In this document: in pieces, positions 50,496-60,595 of the stretch
How the letters are laid out: every line of letters starts with the position of its first letter
How positions within the stretch are numbered: position 1 is the first letter of the stretch
From: Megamonas sp. UBA1796
GTDB taxonomy: Bacteria > Bacillota > Negativicutes > Selenomonadales > Selenomonadaceae
NCBI GenBank assembly: GCA_002319795.1
Contig: DCFU01000023.1
Coordinates: 1-64,000 of the forward strand
DNA length: 64,000 bases
Reading direction: 5' to 3'
Notes under the pieces: model-generated
Database searches by the model: none
Told to the model about the DNA's origin: nothing
What the model saw: the letters and a program-made list of their open reading frames with translations, nothing else
Translations under genes and position numbers: made by a program

Positions 50496-50619
50496 ACTTG
50501 TTGCAGCAATTATTAATCGAAACACAAAAGACAATGCTGTTTTGCCTAGGGATGGTTCGGCCGCTTTCCGGCAGACAGGGCGTTTTTCTTTTGCTCGTTC
50601 TATGAAGGGATGGATTAAC

Positions 50620-52023
50620 ATGAAAAAGACGTGGTCAATTCTTTGCTTGACATTACTTTGCATGCTGTTTGCCATACCGGCGGCTCTCGCAGCGGATCCG
50701 GCGGAGGCGGCGAAAATCGATACAGGTGATACGGCCTGGGTACTTATGAGTGCGGCACTCGTATTTATCATGACGCCTGGTTTAGGGTTCTTTTATGGTG
50801 GTATGGTCCGCAGCAAGAATGTGCTTACTACGATTATGCAGAGTTTCTTTATCGTGGCTATGATTTCCGTGGAGTGGGTCATTTTAGGCTATGCCATGAC
50901 CTTCGGGACAGATATCAACGGTTTTATCGGCAGTCTCGCGAAGGTAGGCCTGACTGGCGTAGGCATGAATATACTGGATAACGGTACCATCCCGGAACTC
51001 GCCTTCGTAGCTTTTCAGTGCATGTTTGCGGTCATAACGCCGGCACTGATTACCGGTGCTTTTGCCGAACGCATGCGATTTGCGGCTTTTACGGTCTTTA
51101 TCCTGCTTTGGGCAATCTTCATCTACAATCCGATGGCACATTGGGTATGGGGCGGTGGTTTCCTTGCACAGCTTGGGGCACTTGATTTTGCCGGAGGGCT
51201 GGTTATCCATATCCTTTCAGGCGTTTCTGGCCTTACCATCTGTATTCTTCTTGGTAAACGGCATGGCTATGGCAAGCTGCCGATGCTGCCGCATCATTTG
51301 CCGATGACTGTACTTGGGGCAACGCTTCTCTGGTTCGGCTGGTTTGGATTCAACGCTGGCAGTGCACTTGGTGCTAATGCCCTGGCAGCAAATGCTTTCG
51401 TGACTTCACAGTCTGCGGCAGCTTCGGCAACAGTAGCATGGGTACTCATTGAATGGATTCACAATGGAAAGCCGACAATTCTTGGGGCAGCTTCTGGTTG
51501 TATTGCAGGTCTGGTGGCCATCACTCCGGCAGCAGGCTTTGTAGCGCCAATGCCATCTGTCATCATTGGCCTTGTAGCCGGGGTCGTATGCTATACAGCA
51601 GTTGCTGTGGTCAAAGCAAAGTTAAGTTATGATGATTCGCTTGATGCGTTTGGCGTACATGGTATAGGTGGTACCTGGGGTGCCATCGCTACTGGTCTTT
51701 GGGCTACCAAGGAAGTTAACCCCGCCGGTGCGGATGGACTTTTCTATGGCAGTTCAGACTTGATTGTGGCACAGCTCATATCGATTGTTGTTGCCTATGC
51801 GCTCGCTATTATCGGTTCGTTCGTCTTGTTCAAACTTGTCAGTGCTTTTATGCAGGTAAGGGTCGACGAGAGCGAGGAAGTATCGGGACTCGATATTGTG
51901 GAGCATGGTGAACGTGGCTATGCGCAGTCTATTATGACAGGCAGCCCGGTCATTGGCTCGGCAGAGGACGCGGCGATGGCAATGCAGGCGTTTTCTATAG
52001 ACAGCGATCCTGTTAGCAAATAG
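50620..52023 (+). CDS. amtB: Ammonium transporter AmtB
   Basis: 467 residues with a cleavable signal peptide (KKTWSILCLTLLCMLFAIPAALAADP) and eleven helices. Family stretches: TPGLGFFYGGMVRSKNVL, NPMAHWVWGGGFLAQLGALDFAGG, the first pore histidine in GGLVIHILSGVSGL, and the second in FGVHGIGGTWGAIATGLWA. The C-terminal tail contains GLDIVEHGERGYAQ, the P-II-docking region. ATG 50620 follows GAAGGGATGG. glnB lies 14 bases after, giving the conserved amtB-P-II pair. Confidence 0.97.
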   Translation: MKKTWSILCLTLLCMLFAIPAALAADPAEAAKIDTGDTAWVLMSAALVFIMTPGLGFFYGGMVRSKNVLTTIMQSFFIVAMISVEWVILGYAMTFGTDINGFIGSLAKVGLTGVGMNILDNGTIPELAFVAFQCMFAVITPALITGAFAERMRFAAFTVFILLWAIFIYNPMAHWVWGGGFLAQLGALDFAGGLVIHILSGVSGLTICILLGKRHGYGKLPMLPHHLPMTVLGATLLWFGWFGFNAGSALGANALAANAFVTSQSAAASATVAWVLIEWIHNGKPTILGAASGCIAGLVAITPAAGFVAPMPSVIIGLVAGVVCYTAVAVVKAKLSYDDSLDAFGVHGIGGTWGAIATGLWATKEVNPAGADGLFYGSSDLIVAQLISIVVAYALAIIGSFVLFKLVSAFMQVRVDESEEVSGLDIVEHGERGYAQSIMTGSPVIGSAEDAAMAMQAFSIDSDPVSK

Positions 52024-52037
52024 GGGGGGATCCATAT

Positions 52038-52397
52038 ATGCGTAAAATCACGAAAATAGATATCGTCACGCGTCCGAATAAGCTTGAGGAGCTAAAAGAA
52101 GCGATGAATCATATTGGTGTGCAGGGCATGACAGTAAGCCAGGTCTATGGTTGCGGTTTACAGAAGGGACATACGGAGGTTTATCGTGGCCGTGAATATA
52201 ATATCAATTTGTTGCCAGGCGTAAAGTTGGAAATTGTGGTATGTGAGGTTCCGGTAGAGCTTGTAGTGGAGACCGCACAGAAAGTTCTTAAGACGGGTAA
52301 GGTAGGCGATGGTAAGATTTTCCTCTATAATGTGGAGAATGCCGTGCGCATCCGTACAGGCGTTGAGGGCTCAGAAGCTATTATGGACGAAAAATGA
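52038..52397 (+). CDS. glnK: Nitrogen regulatory protein P-II (GlnK/GlnB)
   Basis: 119 residues. The T-loop GCGLQKGHTEVYRGREYNINLLPG keeps the modifiable tyrosine (Tyr54, equal to Tyr51 of E. coli), and GKVGDGKIFLYNVENAVRIRTG is the B-loop and C-terminal signature. The T-loop tip after the tyrosine (NINLLPG) differs from the common VVDFLPK. Because it is paired with amtB, the likely role is to block the ammonium channel when nitrogen is plentiful and to sense 2-oxoglutarate and ATP/ADP. SD GGGGGGATC. Confidence 0.95.
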   Translation: MRKITKIDIVTRPNKLEELKEAMNHIGVQGMTVSQVYGCGLQKGHTEVYRGREYNINLLPGVKLEIVVCEVPVELVVETAQKVLKTGKVGDGKIFLYNVENAVRIRTGVEGSEAIMDEK

Positions 52398-52419
52398 TTC
52401 TGTAAGAAGGACTTTGGAG

Positions 52420-52464
52420 GGAGCAGTTTTCAGGCAGGAATGCCGGAACTGCTCCTATTTTTTT
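52420..52464 (+). terminator. Terminator after the P-II gene
   Basis: GGAGCAGTT (52420-52428) pairs with AACTGCTCC (52447-52455), with further inner pairing, followed by TATTTTTTT. Confidence 0.92.
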
Positions 52465-52588
52465 ACATATAATCGAGCAGTAAGCAGGGATTTTCCGGAG
52501 AATATAGAACATATTTAAATAGTGTGACAATAGTATGGATTTTGGGCAGATTTGGGTATATTATGGATGGAGGAGCAGGTGATTATGT

Positions 52589-53452
52589 GTGGAAAAAGTT
52601 AAAGTTATGGTAGTCGATGATTCCAAGGTCAGCTGTATGATACTGGAAGATATTATTTCCAGGACGAATTTTGAGATCTGTGCTTTTGCCGCAAATACTA
52701 CGGAGGCTATAGAGAAGTATCGTGAGATGCGGCCGACGGTTGTGACGATGGATATGAATCTGCCAGATCATGATGGCATAGAATGCAGCCGACGGATTCA
52801 TGCCATGGATCCGGATGCCAAAATTGTTATGATCAGTGCGATGAGGGATGCCAGCCTCATGGCAAAAGGGCAGGAAGCTGGCATCAGCGCATTTTTGCAG
52901 AAGCCAATCAATGAGAATGAGCTTATAGACACACTGATGCTTCTTTGCCAGAATAAGGTCGGGACAATTGTAGTGTTGCGGGAGTCCTATGCGAAACCCT
53001 TCAGCAGGGCGTTTCAGCAGGGACTGTTTAGTTTGTCCGGCGTTCACAGTGAGGCGGAGCTTACACAGGAGGAAGGGCGTTACCTGGAGGTTAATGGCAT
53101 AGCGGTGATTCTGGGAATTACGGGCAAACCACGCGGGAGAGCTATTTTGTATATGGATGCATCTACCATGCAAAAATTTTCGCGTGTAGTGCTTGGCAGG
53201 AAATCGGATGCTGAGGTCTCGAAGAAGGAAATCGGTGAGGCTGTTGAAGAGGCGGCGAATATCATTGTAGGACATGGCGTATCCACAATTAATGATATTT
53301 TCCAGGACAGAGAGATGCGTGTGACGCCGCCGGGAACACTTTATGGGGAAAATATCCGCATTGCGAATCCAAAGCTTATTTCCTTTAAAATCAGTGCGGC
53401 AACGAGATTGGGAACGATTTATATGAATATTGGATTCGCGGGAGGAGAATGA
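52589..53452 (+). CDS. Response regulator fused to a CheX-like domain
   Basis: 287 residues. Receiver domain (1-120): VMVVDDSKVS with the acidic pair, phosphorylated Asp in VTMDMNLPDHDG, MISAM and FLQKP (Lys). The C-terminal part (about 130-287) resembles CheX/CheC: KKEIGEAVEEAANIIVGHGVSTIND has the ExxN phosphatase-type helix pattern, and it ends with AATRLGTIYMNIGF. It might dephosphorylate CheY-P or be a self-timed regulator. The GTG start has GGAGGAGCAGGTG upstream. The next gene, a separate CheX, starts 5 bases after its stop. Confidence 0.85.
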   Translation: MEKVKVMVVDDSKVSCMILEDIISRTNFEICAFAANTTEAIEKYREMRPTVVTMDMNLPDHDGIECSRRIHAMDPDAKIVMISAMRDASLMAKGQEAGISAFLQKPINENELIDTLMLLCQNKVGTIVVLRESYAKPFSRAFQQGLFSLSGVHSEAELTQEEGRYLEVNGIAVILGITGKPRGRAILYMDASTMQKFSRVVLGRKSDAEVSKKEIGEAVEEAANIIVGHGVSTINDIFQDREMRVTPPGTLYGENIRIANPKLISFKISAATRLGTIYMNIGFAGGE

Positions 53453-53456
53453 TACC

Positions 53457-53921
53457 ATGGATGTTAAATTAGTCAATCCCTTTATCGATGCATTCATAAC
53501 TGTTTTGCCACAGATGGGATTTCAGGAGCCCAAGCGTACAAACATGTATGTCAAGCAAAATATCGTGGTGGGATTAGGGGTAACGGTCATCGTGGGGTTT
53601 ACCAAGGAAATACGTGGGAATATTGCGTATAATATGACAGAAAATACGGCAAAATATATTGCTTCGACCATGATGATGGGCATGCCAGTGGACTCTTTTG
53701 ATGAAATGGCGCAAAGTGCTATTTCGGAGATATCGAACATGCTTACGGCAAATGCGGCAACAAATTTATCTGCTATGGGGCATGAGGTAGATATTTCAAC
53801 GCCGAGCCTGTCTATGGGTGAACACTGCCAGATAAAGCTGGGTAATGATTCTTATCTGGTCGTTGAAATGGATATCGGCGGTCATGCCATGGAAATTAAT
53901 ATAGCAGTTTCACACCAATGA
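53457..53921 (+). CDS. cheX: Chemotaxis protein CheX
   Basis: 154-residue CheY-P phosphatase. N-terminal VKLVNPFIDAFITVLPQMGF, the ExxN helix in AQSAISEISNMLTANAATNLS, and strands ending EMDIGGHAMEINIAVS. It would end chemotaxis signalling by dephosphorylating CheY. ATG 53457 follows GGGAGGAGA; the frame extends to 53430 but overlaps the preceding gene. The adjacent MCP gene suggests a local receptor-phosphatase unit. Confidence 0.9.
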   Translation: MDVKLVNPFIDAFITVLPQMGFQEPKRTNMYVKQNIVVGLGVTVIVGFTKEIRGNIAYNMTENTAKYIASTMMMGMPVDSFDEMAQSAISEISNMLTANAATNLSAMGHEVDISTPSLSMGEHCQIKLGNDSYLVVEMDIGGHAMEINIAVSHQ

Positions 53922-53998
53922 TTGCGTATACATTATGAGGTTGTCAGAGAGGATGGAGTTATTCAGGAACATGTATTATATGTAGGAGGATGCAGAAG

Positions 53999-56005
53999 AT
54001 GAAATTTAATACGTTGCGGACGAAATTCCTGGCGGTATTATTGCCGCTTTTTATAGGGAGTTTCCTGGTGTTTTTTGCTATCAGCTTTTATATGTGCAGG
54101 AATACCCTTTTTGAGGATGCGGACAAGATTGCAGAAGGGGTAGGCAGCCAGGCCGCCCTGCAGGTTGAGAAGAAGAGCCAGGAAAAGCTGTTGCGGTTGG
54201 AGGAACTTACACATAATCCGAGTATTATCCATGGGGACAGGAATACGCGAATTTATGCTTTAATGGAAGCGAAGCAGCGGGCAAAGGGATTTGATATGCT
54301 GGCATTTTCAGATATCAATGGCAAGGCTGTGAGTGATAAGGGTCTGGATATGGATCGGAGCTCGCGCGACTATATCAATAAGGTTCGTGAAACCAGGGCA
54401 CCTTATGTTACAGGGCCGATGACCTCAGGTTCCAGCGGGAAGCTCATTACGGTTATGGCCTTGCCGGTGGTTGATCGCGGTGATATCGTCGGGATTGTTT
54501 ACGGTACCATCGATCTGGATTCAATTTCGGTGTTGGCAGGAAGCTTTAAGTATATGGATACAGGGCATATCTTTATCGCGGACCAGGAAGGTATAGTAAT
54601 TGCCTATGAGCAAGAGCCCGATGATGTGGGTCAGTTGGATCTTTCCCGGACAGAATCCAGTAAAAAAATTGATGAACGGCTGGTACAGGGGTTTCAGACT
54701 GCGATAGACAATCATCAACAGGTATCGACGGACTATACGACTGCGGCAGGTGAACAGGCAAGGGCTGTTCTTACGCCAATCGCAGTGGGACCACATACCT
54801 GGATTGCTGTAGCAACGGCGCCGGTTTCTGAGATTGGCAAAGACGCAACTGCTTTGTTGAAGATCATGGGGGCGGCAGGCATAGCAATCATATTGCTGGT
54901 CGTTTTTGTTGTTTCGTTTGCCGTGAAGCGGTTTTCCAGTCCCATACTGCAATTGCGCGGGGATTGTGAGATTATTAATACAGGGGACTTGAGCCACCAG
55001 GAAGAAGCAGGACATGCCGATGATGAGATTGGCGATTTGGCAAAGGGCTTTGCGAAGATGCGTGCTACCATGCGCCGCTTGCTGCAGGGAATCCAGAAAG
55101 ATGCTGACCAGATAGCGGACTCGTCTGCAGCCCTCACGGCAGCGTCCCACCAGTCGGCAGAGGCCGCCAATAATGTGACTTCATCCATTAACGAGATAGC
55201 TGCGGGGATTGTGCAGCAGTCACAGTCCGTAGAAAATCTGGAGCAAACATCTGTACAAATGGCGGAGCATGCCGTGGATGTTGCACAAAAGGCGGATGCA
55301 ATTTCTATGGTGACAAAGGTAACGGTGGATCGCGTGACGGAAGGCAGAGGTTCTGTCGCAGAGGTTGTTACACATATGAATAAGATCCATGAGGGAACTG
55401 ATACGGTACAGAATTCTATTGATGAACTGGCTAAGAGCTCGGATGAAATCAAGAATGTTGTGGGGATTATTTCTAGCATCGCGGGGCAGACAAACCTTTT
55501 GGCACTCAATGCGGCCATTGAGGCAGCCCGTGCCGGCGAATATGGTCGTGGCTTTGCAGTTGTAGCGGAGGAAGTTCGAAAACTTGCGGAGGAGTCTGGA
55601 AATTCTTCACAGCAAATCGCAGAGCTTGTATTAAAAATTCAGCATGATATGGAACGCGCAGTGACAGCCAGTAAGGAAGGCAACGAAAACGTCATTCAGG
55701 GCATGCAGTCCGTAAAGGCAACCGATGGTGCTTTTGAGTCCATAGTCGTATCGATTCAGGCACTCGCCGGAGGCATCGAGGACGTGTCAAAGGATATACA
55801 GGGGATTGCCGAAGGCACGCAGGCGATGCGCGATACAATGGAAAATATCAAATCTGTAAGTCTAAAGAATGCTACGGAATCTCAGACGGTATCGGCTTCT
55901 ACACAGGAACAATCGGCTTCTATGGAGGAAATTGCCTCAGCTACGCAGAAATTGTCTGAATTGGCTGATAAGCTCAAGACGGAGGCAGCGAAATTCAAAG
56001 TATAA
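53999..56005 (+). CDS. Transmembrane methyl-accepting chemotaxis protein
   Basis: 668 residues. Membrane helix 1 about 11-34, an extracellular double-Cache sensor domain (about 35-285; DRSSRDYINKVRETRAPYVTGPMTS and VYGTIDLDSIS are Cache-like), membrane helix 2 about 289-310, a HAMP domain, and a long cytoplasmic coiled coil with the kinase-control tip GQTNLLALNAAIEAARAGEYGRG. The Cache type commonly binds amino or organic acids. ATG 53999 is 9 bases after TAGGAGG. It is followed by a long-loop terminator. Confidence 0.95.
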   Translation: MKFNTLRTKFLAVLLPLFIGSFLVFFAISFYMCRNTLFEDADKIAEGVGSQAALQVEKKSQEKLLRLEELTHNPSIIHGDRNTRIYALMEAKQRAKGFDMLAFSDINGKAVSDKGLDMDRSSRDYINKVRETRAPYVTGPMTSGSSGKLITVMALPVVDRGDIVGIVYGTIDLDSISVLAGSFKYMDTGHIFIADQEGIVIAYEQEPDDVGQLDLSRTESSKKIDERLVQGFQTAIDNHQQVSTDYTTAAGEQARAVLTPIAVGPHTWIAVATAPVSEIGKDATALLKIMGAAGIAIILLVVFVVSFAVKRFSSPILQLRGDCEIINTGDLSHQEEAGHADDEIGDLAKGFAKMRATMRRLLQGIQKDADQIADSSAALTAASHQSAEAANNVTSSINEIAAGIVQQSQSVENLEQTSVQMAEHAVDVAQKADAISMVTKVTVDRVTEGRGSVAEVVTHMNKIHEGTDTVQNSIDELAKSSDEIKNVVGIISSIAGQTNLLALNAAIEAARAGEYGRGFAVVAEEVRKLAEESGNSSQQIAELVLKIQHDMERAVTASKEGNENVIQGMQSVKATDGAFESIVVSIQALAGGIEDVSKDIQGIAEGTQAMRDTMENIKSVSLKNATESQTVSASTQEQSASMEEIASATQKLSELADKLKTEAAKFKV

Positions 56006-56040
56006 ATTAAAATATGACTTTCTTGCAAAACCTTATATGA

Positions 56041-56098
56041 AAAACCACTTGCTTCGGTTCAATTTATTCATTTATTTGGAGAGGGCAGGTGGTTTTTT
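56041..56098 (+). terminator. Terminator after the MCP gene
   Basis: AAAACCACTTGC (56041-56052) pairs with GCAGGTGGTTTT (56085-56096) with one wobble, and T residues follow. The loop is unusually long (32 bases). The AT-rich gap to 56267 has no clear promoter. Confidence 0.7.
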
Positions 56099-56267
56099 GT
56101 TTTTATAATACCCGGAATAAATATATTTTCTGTGAAAGCCCTTCAAAAAAGTTGCGATATTTGGTATGATGGAGAACGAATATTGCTGTTCTGTATCGAT
56201 TATTAGGGGTAGAAAAAGATATGGCAAGAGGCTATAATAGTCATAGTGTATTTTAAGGAGCGGTAGA

Positions 56268-56711
56268 ATGGATAAAGTCATTGTAAAGGTCATAAGCCGG
56301 CAGATGGATGCCGCAGGCGAGGTAAATCATATTGAAATGATGGCTGAGGGCAGACATTATTACCGGAATGGCAAGCATTATATCCTTTATGATGATCGTA
56401 CGCTGGGAGATCATGAAAAAACTTCGACAGTCCTGAAAATTGCAGCCGATTCCTTGTTGCTCATGCGCAAGGGAGAGGTCGTACATGAGCAGTTTTTCGC
56501 GCAGAAGCAGGAAAGCTCCAGTGTCTATCACACGCCTTACGGGGAGATGGACATGTTGGTCAGGACGAACAAATTGGAAATCGTATATGGCAATGTGTCT
56601 GGTAATATCGATGTGGATTATACGTTGGCAATCAATGGGGTATTGCAGGGAAACAATGAGCTGCATATAGCGGTTTGTGCGGCAGCAAGTGAAAAACATA
56701 AGTTAAATTAA
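56268..56711 (+). CDS. DUF1934 beta-barrel protein
   Basis: 147 residues, DUF1934 (YwiB) family, with a lipocalin-like strand pattern and no membrane segment: DKVIVKVISRQMDA, YYRNGKHYILYDD, VHEQFFAQKQESSSVYHTPYG and VDYTLAINGVLQGNNELHIAV. The function is unknown. It lies directly upstream of argS, as in Bacillus (ywiB-argS). SD AAGGAGCGG. Confidence 0.9.
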   Translation: MDKVIVKVISRQMDAAGEVNHIEMMAEGRHYYRNGKHYILYDDRTLGDHEKTSTVLKIAADSLLLMRKGEVVHEQFFAQKQESSSVYHTPYGEMDMLVRTNKLEIVYGNVSGNIDVDYTLAINGVLQGNNELHIAVCAAASEKHKLN

Positions 56712-56728
56712 GCATAGGAGGATTTTTT

Positions 56729-58384
56729 TTGGATATTAAAGTAACGTTGACAGAAGCAATTGAACAAGCAGCTGAAAAGGCGATAGCAGATGGCGTCTTT
56801 GCGAAAGCTGAGCTGCCTCTTGTTGTATTGGAGATACCGCCGCAAAGAGAATTTGGGGATTTTGCCACGAATTTTGCTATGCAGTCCGCACGCGTTTTCC
56901 ATATGGCACCGCGCAGGATTGCAGAAGCGCTGGCCGAGCGGATACAGGGCGATTGGCTCGATCATGTACAGATTGCGGGGCCGGGTTTTATCAATTTTTA
57001 TTTGAAATCCAATGTGCTCTATGATACGTTTGCCAGGATACTGGAGCAGGGGGAGAACTATGGAATCTTGCCGGCCAAGGATGTACCACGCATTCAGGTA
57101 GAATATGTGAGCGCAAATCCAACGGGGCCTCTGCATGTAGGACATGGACGCGGGGCTGCAACAGGCAGTGCGTTGGTCAATCTCCTGCGTGCGGCGGGAT
57201 ATTCGGTTCAGAGCGAATATTATATCAACGATGCGGGCAATCAGATTGACAATCTGGCGGCTTCGGTAAATGCACGTTATATGGAGCTTTTGGGCAAGGA
57301 GAGTGATTTCCCGGAAAATGGTTATCATGGTGCGGATATTGTAGATACTGCCAGACGCATTATCAAAAAAGATGGGGAAAAATATCTTGCTATGCCCGAA
57401 CAGGAGCGCCTCGCGGTCTTTAAGGAACGCGCTTTGCAGGAAAAGCTTGCCGCGCTGCGGGAGGACCTGGAGGCCTTCAATGTGACCTATGATGTATGGT
57501 TTAGTGAGCGTACACTCCATCCGGATGCTGTGCACGAGGCCTGTGACATATTGAAGAAAAATGGCAATATGTATGAAAAAGACGGAGCGTTTTGGCTGAA
57601 GTCTACGGCTTATGGCGATGATAAGGACCGGGTCGTCATTCGGGATAATGGTGTACCAACTTACCTTGCGGCGGATATTGCTTACCATCGCAATAAATTC
57701 GAGCGGGGCTTCGGCAAGGTCATCAATATCTGGGGGGCGGATCATCATGGCTATGTCTGCCGTGTGAAAGCCGCGATGGCAGCCCTTGGCTATAATCCGG
57801 ATAATCTTGAGGTGCTGCTTTTGCAGATGGTCAGCCTTTACCGTGGTGGTGAACTGGTCAAGATGTCCAAGCGTACAGGGCAGAGTGTGACGCTCGCGGA
57901 GCTTATCGAAGAGGTCGGTACCGATGCAGCTCGTTATTTCTTTATCATGCGCTCGCTCGACAGTCAGCTCGATTTTGATCTCGACCTGGCAAAATCGCAG
58001 TCAAACGACAATCCGGTCTATTATATACAGTATGCGCATGCGCGTATTGCCAGCATCTTCCGTCAGGCCAGGGAAACCGGGCTGGCGGTTGGTCCGTCGC
58101 CAAAGCTTTCTCTGCTTACGGATGCAATGGAAATTTCGCTTATCAAAAAAATCGGCGAGTATGCGGAGGAAGTAGATAAAGCGGCTGCTGAATATGCACC
58201 ACAGCGTATTGCGCGGTATGCTTATGAGCTTGCGGGTGAATTTCACAGCTTTTATAATAAATGCCGTATCATGGGCGTGGGGCAGGAGCTGGCGGAAGCC
58301 AGGCTGGCTCTTGTGGGTTCGACGGCACAGGTCATTCGTCACGCACTGGGCATACTTGGTGTTTCTGCACCGGAAAAAATGTAA
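56729..58384 (+). CDS. argS: Arginyl-tRNA synthetase
   Basis: 551 residues, class I. N-terminal Add-1 domain; VEYVSANPTGPLHVGHGRGAATG-type motif (HIGH as HVGH), the KMSKR signature in VKMSKRTGQSVTL, and the C-terminal anticodon domain with YIQYAHARIASIFRQ. The TTG start is 9 bases after AGGAGG. KMSKR is retained here, whereas many ArgS have a degenerate form. It is probably transcribed with DUF1934 and rpoE. No T-box leader is seen. Confidence 0.98.
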   Translation: MDIKVTLTEAIEQAAEKAIADGVFAKAELPLVVLEIPPQREFGDFATNFAMQSARVFHMAPRRIAEALAERIQGDWLDHVQIAGPGFINFYLKSNVLYDTFARILEQGENYGILPAKDVPRIQVEYVSANPTGPLHVGHGRGAATGSALVNLLRAAGYSVQSEYYINDAGNQIDNLAASVNARYMELLGKESDFPENGYHGADIVDTARRIIKKDGEKYLAMPEQERLAVFKERALQEKLAALREDLEAFNVTYDVWFSERTLHPDAVHEACDILKKNGNMYEKDGAFWLKSTAYGDDKDRVVIRDNGVPTYLAADIAYHRNKFERGFGKVINIWGADHHGYVCRVKAAMAALGYNPDNLEVLLLQMVSLYRGGELVKMSKRTGQSVTLAELIEEVGTDAARYFFIMRSLDSQLDFDLDLAKSQSNDNPVYYIQYAHARIASIFRQARETGLAVGPSPKLSLLTDAMEISLIKKIGEYAEEVDKAAAEYAPQRIARYAYELAGEFHSFYNKCRIMGVGQELAEARLALVGSTAQVIRHALGILGVSAPEKM

Positions 58385-58420
58385 GGCATTATCTATAAGA
58401 ATAAGAGGGGAGTTTTAATA

Positions 58421-58756
58421 TTGGATTTTTTGAACAGCTCAGAAGTAGATGTCGCATATCATATTTTATCGAAGGCCGGTGAGCCGATGAATTATAAGGA
58501 TCTTATACTGGAGGTTATTGAAAAAAAATGCAAGCCGGCGCAGTCTCTTTCCGCAGCAATTGCTGAGGTATATACGCTTATCAATATGGACAGCCGTTTT
58601 CATTATACGGGGAAGAGCATGTGGGGCCTTACAGAATGGAATCCGCCTGAGGTCAAGCGTTCACATGCCTCCAGCAGCAGCGAGACCAGGGCATCATCTT
58701 CCAAGACAAGCCGCCGCCGTGAGAAGCTCCTTGAAGGTATACAGGAAGACGCATAA
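58421..58756 (+). CDS. rpoE: RNA polymerase delta subunit (short form)
   Basis: 111 residues starting at TTG 58421 after AAGAGGGGAG. Residues 1-75 are a HARE-HTH domain: VDVAYHILSKAGEPMNYKDLILEVIEKK and FHYTGKSMWGLTEWNP. The tail (about 78-111) is Ser-rich and basic (SSSSETRASSSKTSRRREK), in contrast to the long acidic tail of Bacillus delta. Its place between argS and pyrG matches Firmicute delta genes. Confidence 0.9.
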   Translation: MDFLNSSEVDVAYHILSKAGEPMNYKDLILEVIEKKCKPAQSLSAAIAEVYTLINMDSRFHYTGKSMWGLTEWNPPEVKRSHASSSSETRASSSKTSRRREKLLEGIQEDA

Positions 58757-58769
58757 AGAAGAAAAATAT

Positions 58770-58798
58770 TTGACTTGCAAAGTCAAAAAAGATACAAT
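58770..58798 (+). promoter_or_regulatory. Promoter of pyrG with a dyad over the -35
   Basis: TTGACT (58770-58775), 17 bases, TACAAT (58793-58798). TTGACT and AGTCAA (58781-58786) are inverted copies, so the -35 box lies in a small dyad. Confidence 0.8.
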
Positions 58799-58849
58799 AG
58801 AGCACATGTGTTTAAGTATAAGGCATCACTTGCAGGAGGAGAAAGAAGC

Positions 58850-60454
<1,605 letters not shown>

Positions 60455-60472
60455 ATAAAGGCAGGGTATCGG

Positions 60473-60503
60473 GAGGGGGCAGCAGCGGCTGTCTCCTCTT
60501 TTT
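60473..60503 (+). terminator. Terminator after pyrG
   Basis: GGGGGCAGC pairs with GCTGTCTCC with wobble pairs, followed by TC and six T. Confidence 0.8.
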
Positions 60504-60595
60504 TGCGATTCTTTCGTTGTTTTTGCAGGACTTTGTTTATTTTTAGCGAAATATTTATTATTAATAAAAAGAAAAAAGCGATAAGGAGGAGACCG

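Noticed and set aside
50445..50516. 23-codon frame beginning at ATG 50445 in the amtB leader
   Set aside because: Most of it is the 38-bp palindrome, so its Arg-rich sequence is explained by the hairpin. A leader peptide cannot be excluded, but nothing else supports it.
52583..53497. Open frame of about 304 codons on the minus strand opposite the receiver-CheX gene
   Set aside because: It is the mirror of a well-supported gene, has no SD and no recognisable domain, and its composition is that of an antisense frame.
56099..56728. T-box riboswitch ahead of argS
   Set aside because: No T-box sequence or antiterminator hairpin is visible before DUF1934 or in the 17-base gap before argS.
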